Shown here piece by piece: positions 33,443 through 42,874 of a DNA stretch of 44,485 nt (position 1 is its first letter; each line of letters begins with the position of its first letter). Origin of the DNA: Alphaproteobacteria bacterium. Lineage in GTDB: Bacteria; Pseudomonadota; Alphaproteobacteria; Micavibrionales; Micavibrionaceae. The translations under genes and the position numbers were made by a program. The DNA lies in the NCBI GenBank assembly GCA_020445145.1, contig JAGRHC010000055.1, positions 1 to 44,485 of the forward strand, in the 5' to 3' direction. The notes below the pieces were generated by a model that did not search any database, was not told where the DNA came from, and saw nothing but the letters and a program-made list of their open reading frames with translations.

Positions 33443-33931
33443 CTAATGAACGTATTTTTCAATATTCTCTATAGATTGTCCAACTAACTTCTCATTCGTC
33501 TTCTTGTCAAGTTTTTCAACGATCATATCCGTCGCCATCTTCATGGCAAGATCAGCAGCATATGCCTTGATTTCATTCACAGCTTGCTGCTCCATACGCG
33601 CAAGACGCTCGGTCAATTGAGCCTCACGACGACGCATCGATTCGGCCAAATCAGTTTCAGCCTTCTCTTGAAAATGCTTCGCGCTCTTCTTGGCATCAGC
33701 AATAATCTTTTCAGCTTCCTGAGCCGCATCACGCTGCTTACGCTGATACTGCGCGAGCATCTCCTGCGCCTCTATACGAAGAGTCTCCGCGGTCTCGATT
33801 TCCTTACGAATTTCAGCAATCCGTCCATCCAGAAATTTAACAATAGCAGGAACACCAAACTGCCATATAATCGCTGAGAAAATAATGAAAGACAGCGCAT
33901 ACCATACATGAACATCTTGTAGAAATTCCAT
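33443..33931 (-). CDS. atpF: ATP synthase Fo subunit b
   Basis: Subunit b forms half of the peripheral stalk that ties F1 to subunit a. The 162-residue protein has a short N-terminal membrane helix (about 8-28, VWYALSFIIFSAIIWQFGVP) and a long charged helix (about 35-155) that pairs with b'. GGAGACGG precedes the ATG at 33931. It is the last gene in the atpI-B-E-b'-b set, and its 14-nt spacing from b' indicates a shared transcript. Presence of both b and b' is typical of alphaproteobacteria and cyanobacteria. Confidence 0.94.
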   Translation of the reverse strand: MEFLQDVHVWYALSFIIFSAIIWQFGVPAIVKFLDGRIAEIRKEIETAETLRIEAQEMLAQYQRKQRDAAQEAEKIIADAKKSAKHFQEKAETDLAESMRRREAQLTERLARMEQQAVNEIKAYAADLAMKMATDMIVEKLDKKTNEKLVGQSIENIEKYVH

Positions 33932-33945
33932 TACACCGTCTCCCG

Positions 33946-34557
33946 CTAGGCCGCCTTAGCTTCTTTGACACGAACACCGATGATTTTCTCAACCGCATCC
34001 ACCGCCACTTCAGAAGCAACCTTATTAATATCTTTCATAGCCTGAGCCTTGGCATCCTCAATACGCGATTCCGTATCGGCAACCTGCTTGGAGGAACGAG
34101 CCTGAAAGGCTTTCATCTCTTTTTCGGTATCAAGCTTGATCTTCTCTTCAGCCTGCTTGTAGCTGACAACCGCATCAAGGCGCGCCTTATCAAGATTTTC
34201 TTCATAAGCCTTCTGAACAGCTTCAACCTGCGTCCGCAAAGACTGCGCAGAGTCAAGATCATTGCGAATACGCTCGGCGCGGTTCTCAATCACTTGTGAA
34301 ATTTCAGGAAGGTTCTTCTTCTTAAAAAGAAAATAAAGAACAGCGAAAACAAGAAATAACCAAAAAACCTGACTGGGGTAGGAAGAGGGATCAAGCTGAG
34401 GTAATCCAGCAGCCTTATGAGCGCCTTCCTCAGCATGATGCGCAACTTCTTCAGCATAAGCCAGAGAAGCACCTGAAATAAACGAGACCGCAACAGCGCC
34501 ATAAACCAGCGCAGAACGCAGTCCCGTCTTACATGTATAAAGAACAGATGTCTTCAC
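33946..34557 (-). CDS. atpG: ATP synthase Fo subunit b' with an N-terminal leader
   Basis: The 203-residue protein is a second b-type stalk subunit. Its membrane helix is at about 60-80 (QVFWLFLVFAVLYFLFKKKNLP), followed by the long stalk helix. Unusually, a leader of about 36 residues that resembles a cleavable signal peptide (hydrophobic AVAVSFISGASLAYAEE) and a His/Glu-rich stretch precede it. Without the leader the length would match ordinary b' subunits. The start is a GTG at 34557. If cleaved, it would leave a short periplasmic N-terminus, consistent with normal b' topology. Confidence 0.9.
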   Translation of the reverse strand: MKTSVLYTCKTGLRSALVYGAVAVSFISGASLAYAEEVAHHAEEGAHKAAGLPQLDPSSYPSQVFWLFLVFAVLYFLFKKKNLPEISQVIENRAERIRNDLDSAQSLRTQVEAVQKAYEENLDKARLDAVVSYKQAEEKIKLDTEKEMKAFQARSSKQVADTESRIEDAKAQAMKDINKVASEVAVDAVEKIIGVRVKEAKAA

Positions 34558-34582
34558 GAGCTAAACCCCTGTCGATTACAGC

Positions 34583-34810
34583 TTAGCCACCAAACAGCAT
34601 CGCTGCGCCGATACCAATCGGAATAATCCCGAGAGCTTCAACGAAAGCGAGAATAAGGAAGAATTTCTCATCAAGTTGCTTTTTAGCTTCTGGGTTACGG
34701 CCAATAGCATTGTTGTAAGAGCTAAAGTACATCCCAAGACCCAAAGCAGAGCCGAAAGCGGGCAGTACCACCAAAGCACCTGCGATCAGTTTTGCAGCTT
34801 CTAATTCCAT
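34583..34810 (-). CDS. atpE: ATP synthase Fo subunit c
   Basis: The proteolipid of the rotor ring, 75 residues with two membrane helices (about 8-30 and 50-73) joined by the polar loop GRNPEAKK. The proton-carrying acid is E58 in LAFVEALG. The first helix has the tight-packing glycine pattern GSALGLG and lacks the Gln and Ser/Thr set typical of sodium-binding c subunits, so proton coupling is expected. A good AAAGGAAAG ribosome site precedes the ATG, in keeping with the need for many copies per complex. Confidence 0.97.
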   Translation of the reverse strand: MELEAAKLIAGALVVLPAFGSALGLGMYFSSYNNAIGRNPEAKKQLDEKFFLILAFVEALGIIPIGIGAAMLFGG

Positions 34811-34883
34811 TTTCTATCTTTCCTTTTATACAAGTTGTTAAACCAAAAAATAATCTATTTTTCTGCTCGCGCATCCTACAGGA

Positions 34884-35636
34884 TCAGTGATGAAGATCAA
34901 CCGTATCTTTGAGATACACGCAGCACAAAATTGCAAAAACATATGCCTGAATGACAGCGACAAGGCATTCGAACAAAAGCAAAGCCACATCAACCAGAAC
35001 CGGGAACAAACCAAGCAAAGTCCAGGCAGCCCCCATCGTCGCGGCAGAAACCGCAAACCCCATAACAACCTTCAAGATAAGGTGACCGGCCATCATATTC
35101 GCAAAAAGACGAACAGAAAGCGTAACCGGACGCACAAAGAAGGAAATAACTTCAATAGGAACAATAAAAGCAACCAGCCACCACGGAACATTCGGGGGCA
35201 GGAACAATGAGAAAAACTTCAAACCATGGTTATAAAAACCAAAGAAAATAACGGTAAAGAAGATAAACAGAGCAAGCGCCCCGGTCACAATCAAATGAGA
35301 GGTGTAAGTAAAGGAGTTCGGCAAAAGCCCAAGAACATTACCCATCAACACGAAAACAAAAGTTGTAAAGATGAGGGGAAAATACTTACGTCCGCCCTTA
35401 CCGACATTCTCCTGAACCATACGAGCAACAAACTCATAAAGCATCTCGGCCATCATCTGCATCCGGCCCGGAACAACAGCATGGCGACGCATCGCAATTG
35501 TAAGGAAACCGACGGAAACGATGGCACCGATCACCATCCACAAAGAGGAATTGGTAAAGGAAAGATCAAAGCCCCCGATATGAACGGGAATAAGGTTTTG
35601 TATAACAAACTGCTCAATAGGGCTATGAACTGACAC
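34884..35636 (-). CDS. atpB: ATP synthase Fo subunit a
   Basis: Subunit a provides the two proton half-channels next to the c ring. The 250-residue protein has five to six membrane helices; the essential arginine is in LSVRLFANMMAGH, and the following helix ends with FECLVAVIQAYVFAILCCVYLKD as in the family. The start is a GTG at 35636 with a GGAGAGAG ribosome site. A 109-nt gap with a promoter candidate separates it from atpI. Confidence 0.97.
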   Translation of the reverse strand: MSVHSPIEQFVIQNLIPVHIGGFDLSFTNSSLWMVIGAIVSVGFLTIAMRRHAVVPGRMQMMAEMLYEFVARMVQENVGKGGRKYFPLIFTTFVFVLMGNVLGLLPNSFTYTSHLIVTGALALFIFFTVIFFGFYNHGLKFFSLFLPPNVPWWLVAFIVPIEVISFFVRPVTLSVRLFANMMAGHLILKVVMGFAVSAATMGAAWTLLGLFPVLVDVALLLFECLVAVIQAYVFAILCCVYLKDTVDLHH

Positions 35637-35698
35637 GCCTAACTCTCTCCGTTACTCTTATAAACGTTGTACTCTAAAGCACTCTCAAAATTTTTCCG

Positions 35699-35727
35699 TT
35701 TCTAGCCTATTTTCAGAGGGAGCGCAA
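35699..35727 (-). promoter_or_regulatory. Candidate atpB-E-b'-b promoter
   Basis: On the minus strand TTGCGC (35727-35722, preceded by C) and TAGAAA (35704-35699) are exactly 17 bp apart. The transcript would start near 35692 with a leader of about 55 nt. It would separate ATP synthase expression from the smc-atpI genes upstream. Confidence 0.4.
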
Positions 35728-35745
35728 GTCCGCAAATAAAAAGAA

Positions 35746-36030
35746 TTACTGATTTTTTTTCGTCGTATCGTTCGCCCGGTAAACCGCAGCAACAAACCCC
35801 ATCACCAACATAAAAATAATCCCCCAAGGCGTCGTATGGAAAAAATAATCAATCCCGAAACCAAGAAGGCCGCCCGAGATAACAAGCGCCAGAAATTCAG
35901 AGCCGGCCTGAGCTCCAACAAGATCCCCCTGAGGCTCCTCCCGGTGCGCCTCAATCTCCTCAATATCCTTCCGCGCCTCCATCACACGCTTTTCAAACGC
36001 AGAGACTTTTTCCTCCATCTCCTCATCCAT
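35746..36030 (-). CDS. atpI: ATP synthase assembly protein AtpI-like
   Basis: A 94-residue protein with a charged, helical N-terminus (about 1-40, Glu/Lys rich) and two membrane helices (about 46-62, FLALVISGGLLGFGIDY, and 67-85, PWGIIFMLVMGFVAAVY). This matches the AtpI/Fo-assembly family that helps build the c ring and may affect Mg2+ supply. The ATG shares bases with the smc stop codon (TGATG), so it is translationally coupled to smc, an unusual link between chromosome organisation and ATP synthase genes seen in some alphaproteobacteria. Confidence 0.9.
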   Translation of the reverse strand: MDEEMEEKVSAFEKRVMEARKDIEEIEAHREEPQGDLVGAQAGSEFLALVISGGLLGFGIDYFFHTTPWGIIFMLVMGFVAAVYRANDTTKKNQ

Positions 36031-39000
36031 CAGGCAACCTCTTTATCTACAAAATCAAAAGATTGCTGAAGATCGACAGAGACAAGCTGCGATATACCTT
36101 TCTCAGCCATCGTAACACCATAAAGCCTGTCCATCCGCGCCATCGTCAACCTGTGGTGAGTAATGACCATAAAACGTGTCTCCCCGCGCTCTGCGATTTC
36201 CTCGAGCAAATTGCAAACGCGATCAACATTCGCATCATCCAGCGGCGCATCAATCTCATCCAGAACACAAATAGGGGAGGGGTTCGTTAAAAACATCGCA
36301 AAAATCAAGGCAATAGACGCCAAAGTCTGTTCCCCCCCGGACAGCAAAGACAAAGATTGCAATGCTTTCCCCGGCGGCTGCGCAAAAATCTCAAGACCGG
36401 CCCCCAAAGGATCATCCGAATCAATCAAGGCCAGATGAGCCTTCCCGCCACCGAACAACTGAACAAACAAACGCTGGAAATGCGCATTCACATGCCCGAA
36501 CGCGGCCACCAGGCGTTCCCGCGCCTCACGGTTAATCTTCTGAATCCCGCCACGCAATTCATCAATCGCCTGCATCAGGTCATTCCGCTCATGCAAAAGC
36601 CCTGTTAATTCAGTCTCCAGAGCTTGCGTCTCCTCCTCAGCCCGCAAATTCACAGGCCCGATAGACTCGCGCTCCCGAACCAGCTTATCCCGCTGCACCT
36701 TCAAAGCCTCAATATCCTCAACCCTGTGCTTAACCAGATCAACAGCAGCATGATTGACAAGATCCACCGGCTTTACCTCAAGCTTCTCTTCAATCGAGCG
36801 CTCCATATCAGCAAACTGCTCATTAATCGCCGCAAGCGTGGCCTGAACACGAGCCCGCTCTTCCCGCGCATCCCCAAGCAAGCGCTCGGCCTCTTTCAAA
36901 GCCTTCGACGTTTGCCCGACCTCCGTTTCACACGCCTCAAGCCGGGCGGCAACCTCATTTCTGGCACGCTCAATCTCATCAACGCGAATAAGAAGGTCTT
37001 CCTGCCCCTTGTCAAAATTTTTGGGCAACTTGCTTAAAGACGCATACTTCTCCTGCAACCCTTCAATCCGCTCATCCAGAACTTTAAGATGCTCACGCGC
37101 CCGGATAGACCGGTTCTGCAAACTGATCCGCTCATCCGCAATCGCCTGCATCCGAGCCCGGCGCGTACTTTGCTGTTGAATAAACAAATCATACGCACGA
37201 ATAGCCTCACGCGCCGCCTCGCGCCCCTTGGCAAGGTCCTCCTGCGCCGTCGTCACAGCCTGCGCATGATCTCCACCCTGAGAATTCTCTAGAGCCTCTA
37301 ACGTATAACGATCTCGCTCCAAAGCCTCCTGAACCTGAGAAATATCTTCCCGCGCCACTTGAACAACATCATCAAGCCGCGCTTGTTCATGAGCAATCCG
37401 CGCAGTCTTTTCCCGTATTTTAGAAAGAGCAGGCCGCGCCTCAGCCAAAGTCTTATCAATCTGCCGCATTTCACGCTGAAGCGTCTCAGCCCCATCCCGC
37501 GCACCACGCTGCCGCTCAAGAGCCAGATCAAGCGCTTCACGAGCAGACGCAGCCTTGGCCTCAATGTCACCGCGCACAGCCTCAAGAGCCCGCAATTTGT
37601 TCTTTTGCTCAAGATGCAAACTATGCAGATCCGCCGCGCCGCTATGAACCGTGAACCCGTCCCAGCGCCAGTATGTCCCGTCCCCGGAAACCAGTGCCTG
37701 CCCGGAAGCTAGATCCCCGGCAAACTTATCGCCTTCAGCCTCATCAGCCACAAAACCGATCTGCGACAAAGCCGCATGCAAAGCCGCCGGCGCGTCAACA
37801 AACGGCAAAAGACTTTGAACCCCGGACGGAAGGGAGGGCAGCGCCTTGATATCAACATCCCGCACAACCCAGCGCGACAAAGCACCATCCTCCAAAGACG
37901 CCATCAAAGAATCGCCGAGTGCCCGGGAGAGAGCCTTTTCAAAACCCTCCTGCGTTGTAATCACATCCAGAACAGGCACAAAATCTTGCGCAGCCCCACC
38001 TTTAAAAAACGATTCCAACGTCGAAATTTCCTGACGAAACGCAACCAGAGCACTTTCACGCTCGGACAATTCCTTGCGCATAACCTCTGTATGAGCCTCC
38101 GCCGCGGCAATATCCTCCTTCGCCTGAACAGTCTTCGCACCAAAACTTTCCTGCTTCTTCTCCAAAGAAGCGATTTTAGTGACCAGCGCCTCAATCTGAA
38201 TTTGGTTGTCCTCCGGAATATCCAGAGCATCCTTATCATTCTGCGCCTGAGTCATCCGCCCCTGCAAAGTCTCCAAACGCCGTTCATGCGCCTTAATCTG
38301 ATCCAGAAGCGCCGCCTGCCGCGCCCGAGATTCAGCCGCGCTCTCCTTTAGCGCCGTAAAACGCGCCTCTAACCCCTTAACCTTCTCCTCAAGAACATCC
38401 CGGGCCTTTTCCTTATCCTGAAGCTTGGCATCCTCATCACCGCTCTCGGCAGCCAATTCACGCTCTTCGACCAAAATCTTTTCAAGAAGAGCAACACTCT
38501 CTTCCAGAGACTGTCGCTCATGCGCCGCAGCTTCCTTCGTCTGCACAAGCTGCTGCTGAGATTCACGCAAATCTCCCGCATGACGCTCCCGCTCATCTTC
38601 GAAACGCTGCAAGGCAATCTTTTGCGTCTGCAAAGACGCCGCCAGCTCAGCCTCTTTCTTACGCAAAGGGGGCAAATCCTCTATCTGCGTATTTTGCGTC
38701 TTCGTAAGCTGCGTCACCGCCCCAAGCTTCTCCGCCACCACAGACTCAACCGCACCAAATTGCCGCTTCATCTCTGCCTGCTTATCCGAAAGAGCACGCC
38801 ATTCCAGATACGTAATAATCAATTCAAGCTGACGAATCTGCGCATTGATATTCCGGTAACGCCCCGCTTGCCGCGCCTGACGTTTAAGAGAAGACAAACG
38901 CGTCTCCATACTCCCAAGAATATCCTCAACGCGAATAAGGTTAGTATCCGCAGCCTTCAACCTCAACTCAGCCTCATGCCGCCGCGCATACAATCCCGAT

Positions 39001-39512
39001 ATCCCGGCAGATTCCTCAAGAACCATACGCCTGTCATGAGGCTTGGCATTGATCATCCGCGTAACATGTCCCTGTGAAACAAGGGCAGGGGAGTTCGAGC
39101 CCGTAACCGTATCGGCAAACAGCATCTGCACATCACGCGCCCGCGCGGGCCGGCCATTAATTTTATAAGAAGACCCCTGATCGCGCTCAATCCGGCGCAC
39201 AACCTCAATCTCGTCATGCGCATTATATTGAGACGGCGCTTTCCGCGTACTGTTGTCGAGCAAAAGGGAAACTTCGGCAATATTCCGGGCACTGCGCTTG
39301 TCGGTACCGGCAAAGATAACATCGTCCATCCCCCCGCCGCGCATCTTCTTCGCCGAGCTTTCCCCCATCACCCAGCGCAAAGCTTCAACGAGATTGGACT
39401 TACCGCAACCATTCGGCCCGACAATCCCGTTCATACCCTGACCGATTTCAAGCTCTGTCTTATCGACAAAAGACTTAAAACCGCTCAGGCGTAAGCGTGA
39501 AAACTGGATCAT
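36030..39512 (-). CDS. smc: Chromosome segregation protein SMC
   Basis: SMC dimers with ScpA/B extrude DNA loops and arrange the chromosome arms. From the ATG at 39512 (a TTG at 39518 is in frame) the protein has 1160 residues, a usual size. Walker A GPNGCGKS is at 32-39. Coiled coils run at about 165-500 and 660-1000. The hinge lies at about 505-640 with DFVPVLDVI and ALSRALGDSLMAS. The C-terminal head carries LSGGEQTLASIALIF near 1057 and the Walker B VLDEIDAPLDD. No ribosome site is evident before either start. The gene lies 33 nt after the DsbA-like gene and overlaps atpI by one base. Confidence 0.97.
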   Translation of the reverse strand: MIQFSRLRLSGFKSFVDKTELEIGQGMNGIVGPNGCGKSNLVEALRWVMGESSAKKMRGGGMDDVIFAGTDKRSARNIAEVSLLLDNSTRKAPSQYNAHDEIEVVRRIERDQGSSYKINGRPARARDVQMLFADTVTGSNSPALVSQGHVTRMINAKPHDRRMVLEESAGISGLYARRHEAELRLKAADTNLIRVEDILGSMETRLSSLKRQARQAGRYRNINAQIRQLELIITYLEWRALSDKQAEMKRQFGAVESVVAEKLGAVTQLTKTQNTQIEDLPPLRKKEAELAASLQTQKIALQRFEDERERHAGDLRESQQQLVQTKEAAAHERQSLEESVALLEKILVEERELAAESGDEDAKLQDKEKARDVLEEKVKGLEARFTALKESAAESRARQAALLDQIKAHERRLETLQGRMTQAQNDKDALDIPEDNQIQIEALVTKIASLEKKQESFGAKTVQAKEDIAAAEAHTEVMRKELSERESALVAFRQEISTLESFFKGGAAQDFVPVLDVITTQEGFEKALSRALGDSLMASLEDGALSRWVVRDVDIKALPSLPSGVQSLLPFVDAPAALHAALSQIGFVADEAEGDKFAGDLASGQALVSGDGTYWRWDGFTVHSGAADLHSLHLEQKNKLRALEAVRGDIEAKAASAREALDLALERQRGARDGAETLQREMRQIDKTLAEARPALSKIREKTARIAHEQARLDDVVQVAREDISQVQEALERDRYTLEALENSQGGDHAQAVTTAQEDLAKGREAAREAIRAYDLFIQQQSTRRARMQAIADERISLQNRSIRAREHLKVLDERIEGLQEKYASLSKLPKNFDKGQEDLLIRVDEIERARNEVAARLEACETEVGQTSKALKEAERLLGDAREERARVQATLAAINEQFADMERSIEEKLEVKPVDLVNHAAVDLVKHRVEDIEALKVQRDKLVRERESIGPVNLRAEEETQALETELTGLLHERNDLMQAIDELRGGIQKINREARERLVAAFGHVNAHFQRLFVQLFGGGKAHLALIDSDDPLGAGLEIFAQPPGKALQSLSLLSGGEQTLASIALIFAMFLTNPSPICVLDEIDAPLDDANVDRVCNLLEEIAERGETRFMVITHHRLTMARMDRLYGVTMAEKGISQLVSVDLQQSFDFVDKEVA

Positions 39513-39545
39513 AGGCAAAAAGTCCGCATCTGGGCTTTCGCCGTC

Positions 39546-40442
39546 TTATTGCGCAGACGGCTCTGTCTTGGCTAAAACATCATCAAGCTGTTTCTTGAAA
39601 GAGTCATAAGGCTGAGCCCCTTTGATCATCTCTGACCCATTCAAAATAAAGGTCGGAGTAGACTCAACGCCATGTTCTTTTTGTCCTTGCTCAATAGAAT
39701 CCGTAATGAATTTCTGCAAGGCTACATTTTGAAGACAAGCAGAAAACCCTTGCTCATCCAGACCGGCAAGCATCGCATTCTGTTTCAAAGTCTTCAGATA
39801 ATCGACTTTATATGCCCAGTCTTCCTGCGTTTCAAACAACAGCTGAACGAAATCCGCATAACGAGCCTCCGGCAGGCAACGCGCAATCATGCTGGCATGA
39901 AGAGCTGGAGCGTTCAGCGGAAAATCATGAAAAACAATGTATGCCTTACCGGTATCAATGTAATCCTTCTTCACTTCATGAAAGACTTCTTTGTGAAAAT
40001 GTCCGCAATGTCCGCAAGTCAAAGAGCTGTATTCATCAATCCGCACAGGCGCATTCACATCACCCAGCGTACGAGGCGAAGTAAGGCGGGCATACTCGTC
40101 TTCCTGAGATTGAACCTGTTCCGGGCTTACCTCGGCATCTTCTTCAAAAGCCTGAGATTGCTGAACTTCAGCCATAGGCGCAGGATCGCTACCCTCATCA
40201 GAAACGACAGAATCTTGAGTAACCTCAACATCGTCATTATCTTCATCCATCTCGTCAGAGCTATCTTGCGCCACAGCCGCAATTTCAGCTGAGTCATGCT
40301 GCTTTTTCTGCGCCGTAGACGCACTGTAAAGCCCCGCAAACACAACAAAAGCAACGACCAGAGCGACAGCCAGCCAAACAGCTCCGCCCCCGGATTGCCC
40401 CGCATTTTTATCTTTACCCGTACCCTTTGGCGATTCTGACAT
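39546..40442 (-). CDS. Membrane-anchored DsbA-like thioredoxin-fold protein
   Basis: The 298-residue protein has a short cytoplasmic N-terminus, one membrane helix (about 20-39), a very acidic spacer (about 56-115, Asp/Glu/Ser/Gln rich), and a periplasmic DsbA/Thioredoxin_4 domain (about 120-295). The redox site is CGHC (C143-C146) in SSLTCGHCGHFH, and the cis-proline loop is ESTPTFILNG. It is expected to form or shuffle disulfides in exported proteins. GGAG 8 nt before the ATG at 40442 decides this start over upstream in-frame codons. A DsbA-like gene next to smc is a recurring alphaproteobacterial arrangement. Confidence 0.93.
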   Translation of the reverse strand: MSESPKGTGKDKNAGQSGGGAVWLAVALVVAFVVFAGLYSASTAQKKQHDSAEIAAVAQDSSDEMDEDNDDVEVTQDSVVSDEGSDPAPMAEVQQSQAFEEDAEVSPEQVQSQEDEYARLTSPRTLGDVNAPVRIDEYSSLTCGHCGHFHKEVFHEVKKDYIDTGKAYIVFHDFPLNAPALHASMIARCLPEARYADFVQLLFETQEDWAYKVDYLKTLKQNAMLAGLDEQGFSACLQNVALQKFITDSIEQGQKEHGVESTPTFILNGSEMIKGAQPYDSFKKQLDDVLAKTEPSAQ

Positions 40443-40526
40443 AGCTAACTCCATAATGTATAAGACATCGCATACCACACCTTCCCGTGACAAAAGTCAA
40501 GAAATGTGCAGACGCAGCATAATTTA

Positions 40527-40535
40527 TTATCCACA
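40527..40535 (+). promoter_or_regulatory. Consensus DnaA box
   Basis: TTATCCACA, the perfect DnaA 9-mer, lies in the short gap between the OmpA-like gene and the DsbA-like gene. A second perfect box is on the other side of the OmpA-like gene. Confidence 0.4.
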
Positions 40536-40550
40536 CGCGAAGCACAGACC

Positions 40551-42782
40551 TTAAGGCAACATAATAAGGTCGATCCTGTCGCCTTCACTCAAAGGATCAT
40601 TCTTCCCCATAGTCTCAAGCTTCAAACGGGCAGGGGAGATATCACGCTCCATCAGATAACGCCTGACCTCAAGCGCCCGCGCCAGTGAAAGACGGACATT
40701 ACTATAGGCCTCACCATCAATCGGTGTCGCATAGGCATGAATTTCAAGACGAAAACCATCATGCTCCGAGAACATCCCAAGCACATGATCTTTCAAAAAC
40801 GCCTCAACATCAGGAGGAAGATTAATCTCTCCGGGAGACATCTCAAAACTAATCACCGTCGCATCCTCAGGTAATTGTGCATCCAATGAATCATCCTCAT
40901 TGTTTGCCCCGGCAGCCGGTTCCAGAGAAACAGAATCTATTGCCTTCAAAATCTCAATACGGCTAGCCTCAGTTGAAACATCTGCACGCGCATCCCTCTG
41001 TTCCACATCCAACTGTTTACGCCGAACATCCGGCAGCTTTGGTGGTAGAGGAGCATGTATATCGCCATGATCAGCAACAGCAGCCTCCGGCTCGCCAGCG
41101 GCCTTGTCTTCAATTGGCTCAGCGTCAACATCAACAGGCTCATCAGCAACAGACGCTTCCTGCGGCGCATCTTCAGGCTCAACATCTTCTGGCTTAACCT
41201 CGGCATCAGAAGCCGCATCAATCGCATCTGGCGGAGAGTCAGAAACTTCAGGAACCGCCGCATCTTCTTGAACATCCACCTCATCGTCCTGAGCCTCGGC
41301 TGGCGCATCAAGAACATGATCAGGCTCAGACACCTCATCTGAAACCTCTTGCACGCCCTCAGGCTCTTCAACTTTTGGCGGCTCCTCCGCCTCAGCAGCA
41401 TTTTGTATCAAGCGGTTATTTTCATCTGAAACAGAAACGGCATCCTCTGATTCCGAAGCTTCTTCTTCAGCCTTAATAACAGGGTGTTCAGGTTCTATAA
41501 CCTCCCCAACATCCTGAGAATCATCAACCGCTTCAGCATCACCTTCATCAGCACCATCCTCTACCAATTCAGATTCTGACGGCGGTGCAACCACAACAGC
41601 CTCGACGACTTCTTCCTCTTCCCCGGCAGCAGGCTCAATCGAGGAGGGGGCTAAAATCTGAAGAATATTAAGCATATCGGCTTTTGATATGTCTTTGCTT
41701 TTAACAACCGCTTCACCGGCATCAGCCACATTCACAACTGTTTCATTTTGCAACCTCTCCTGAGGCAACGGCGGCGGAGTAGGTATCTTTGCCAATGCAA
41801 CCTTTTCTGGGACAGCAATCTTCTCTTCTTCAAATGCAACAACAACATCATCCGAAGAAACAAAATCATCCCCGGCCAAAACCGGCGCATGATCCAAAGC
41901 ATGAGAAATATCCTGCTGCGCCGTTTCCACGGCATCAACATCTTCATCCGCAAGAGCGACCTCTCCATCATCATGCGGCGCCAAGGCAGGAGAGGAGGCC
42001 AATACAGGCTCATCTTGATCCAACTCACTTGCCTCAGGGGCAGACGCCACAACTGGCTCCGCGCAAGCCGCCGCAGGTGCAACTGAAGGCAACTCAACAA
42101 CGGGAACACTAGTCTTAACAACCTCTTGCGCAGCATGCTCTAAAACAGGCTCTTCCTCAATCGAAGCAAATTCAGGTAACTCAACCGGAGATACCTCATC
42201 CTCAAGATCCTCAAGTTCAACAGCCCCAAAAACACCCCCCGCAGGCGCCAGAACGCCATATTCATCCGGCAGAGGCAAAAGTGAAGAAACTGCGCTCTGA
42301 GGTACATAACTATGAGCCTGCTTCGATCCATCCGGCTCCTGAGGCGCGACAGGCGCAGAAGAGGGATCTGGTGTTTCAACAGGAAGCTCACGCTCAATAA
42401 TCTTCGGGCTTTCACCTTCCGGAACAACGATAGGCAAAGCAGAATCATGAGGCCCATCAAGCATACCGCGCTCCCGCTGATCCCGCTCCCGAAGCGCGTT
42501 AATAAAGCTGGGAGAAACATTCATAACCTTTGGACGCCGCGGTGGAATAGGAACAGCTTCCGTTCCTTCCTCATACAATTCCAGATACGTCTTGGGTGGA
42601 GCAGGGGGCTCCTGTTGCTGAACCCGAGTAGCACGAGAATCATCCTGCACAACATAAAAGGGCCGCGCCGGAGTCTGTTTATCTCCGGCCGGCATATCCA
42701 AAACATCATCATATTCCTGTGCCGCCGCATGGCCTGCCATAAGGACAAAGAAAAAGGACGCAACAAGAAAAGTTTTCTTCAT
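40551..42782 (-). CDS. Long acidic exported protein with OmpA-like C-terminal domain
   Basis: The 743-residue protein starts with a signal peptide (1-21, ending HAAAQ). A Pro/Arg-containing segment with YLELYEEGTEAVPIPPRRPK follows, near residues 64-84. A very long low-complexity part (about 120-640) is dominated by Glu, Asp, Ala, Val, Pro and Ser. The last 100 residues (about 640-743) have the OmpA/MotB pattern: EIHAYATPIDGE, NVRLSLARALEVRRYLMERDI and RIDLIML, with the Arg of the LSxARA helix kept. OmpA domains bind the diaminopimelate of peptidoglycan. The acidic tract may be a disordered spacer in the periplasm. I cannot name a characterised homologue; it is not a typical Pal, which is short and lipidated. 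Confidence 0.85.
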   Translation of the reverse strand: MKKTFLVASFFFVLMAGHAAAQEYDDVLDMPAGDKQTPARPFYVVQDDSRATRVQQQEPPAPPKTYLELYEEGTEAVPIPPRRPKVMNVSPSFINALRERDQRERGMLDGPHDSALPIVVPEGESPKIIERELPVETPDPSSAPVAPQEPDGSKQAHSYVPQSAVSSLLPLPDEYGVLAPAGGVFGAVELEDLEDEVSPVELPEFASIEEEPVLEHAAQEVVKTSVPVVELPSVAPAAACAEPVVASAPEASELDQDEPVLASSPALAPHDDGEVALADEDVDAVETAQQDISHALDHAPVLAGDDFVSSDDVVVAFEEEKIAVPEKVALAKIPTPPPLPQERLQNETVVNVADAGEAVVKSKDISKADMLNILQILAPSSIEPAAGEEEEVVEAVVVAPPSESELVEDGADEGDAEAVDDSQDVGEVIEPEHPVIKAEEEASESEDAVSVSDENNRLIQNAAEAEEPPKVEEPEGVQEVSDEVSEPDHVLDAPAEAQDDEVDVQEDAAVPEVSDSPPDAIDAASDAEVKPEDVEPEDAPQEASVADEPVDVDAEPIEDKAAGEPEAAVADHGDIHAPLPPKLPDVRRKQLDVEQRDARADVSTEASRIEILKAIDSVSLEPAAGANNEDDSLDAQLPEDATVISFEMSPGEINLPPDVEAFLKDHVLGMFSEHDGFRLEIHAYATPIDGEAYSNVRLSLARALEVRRYLMERDISPARLKLETMGKNDPLSEGDRIDLIMLP

Positions 42783-42874
42783 AAGAAATCCAGAATGAAG
42801 GCAAAATGCATTGCAAAATCGTACTGTAATAATTCCGGCATGTAAATTTCACACACCCAATCCATTTCAGCGAT

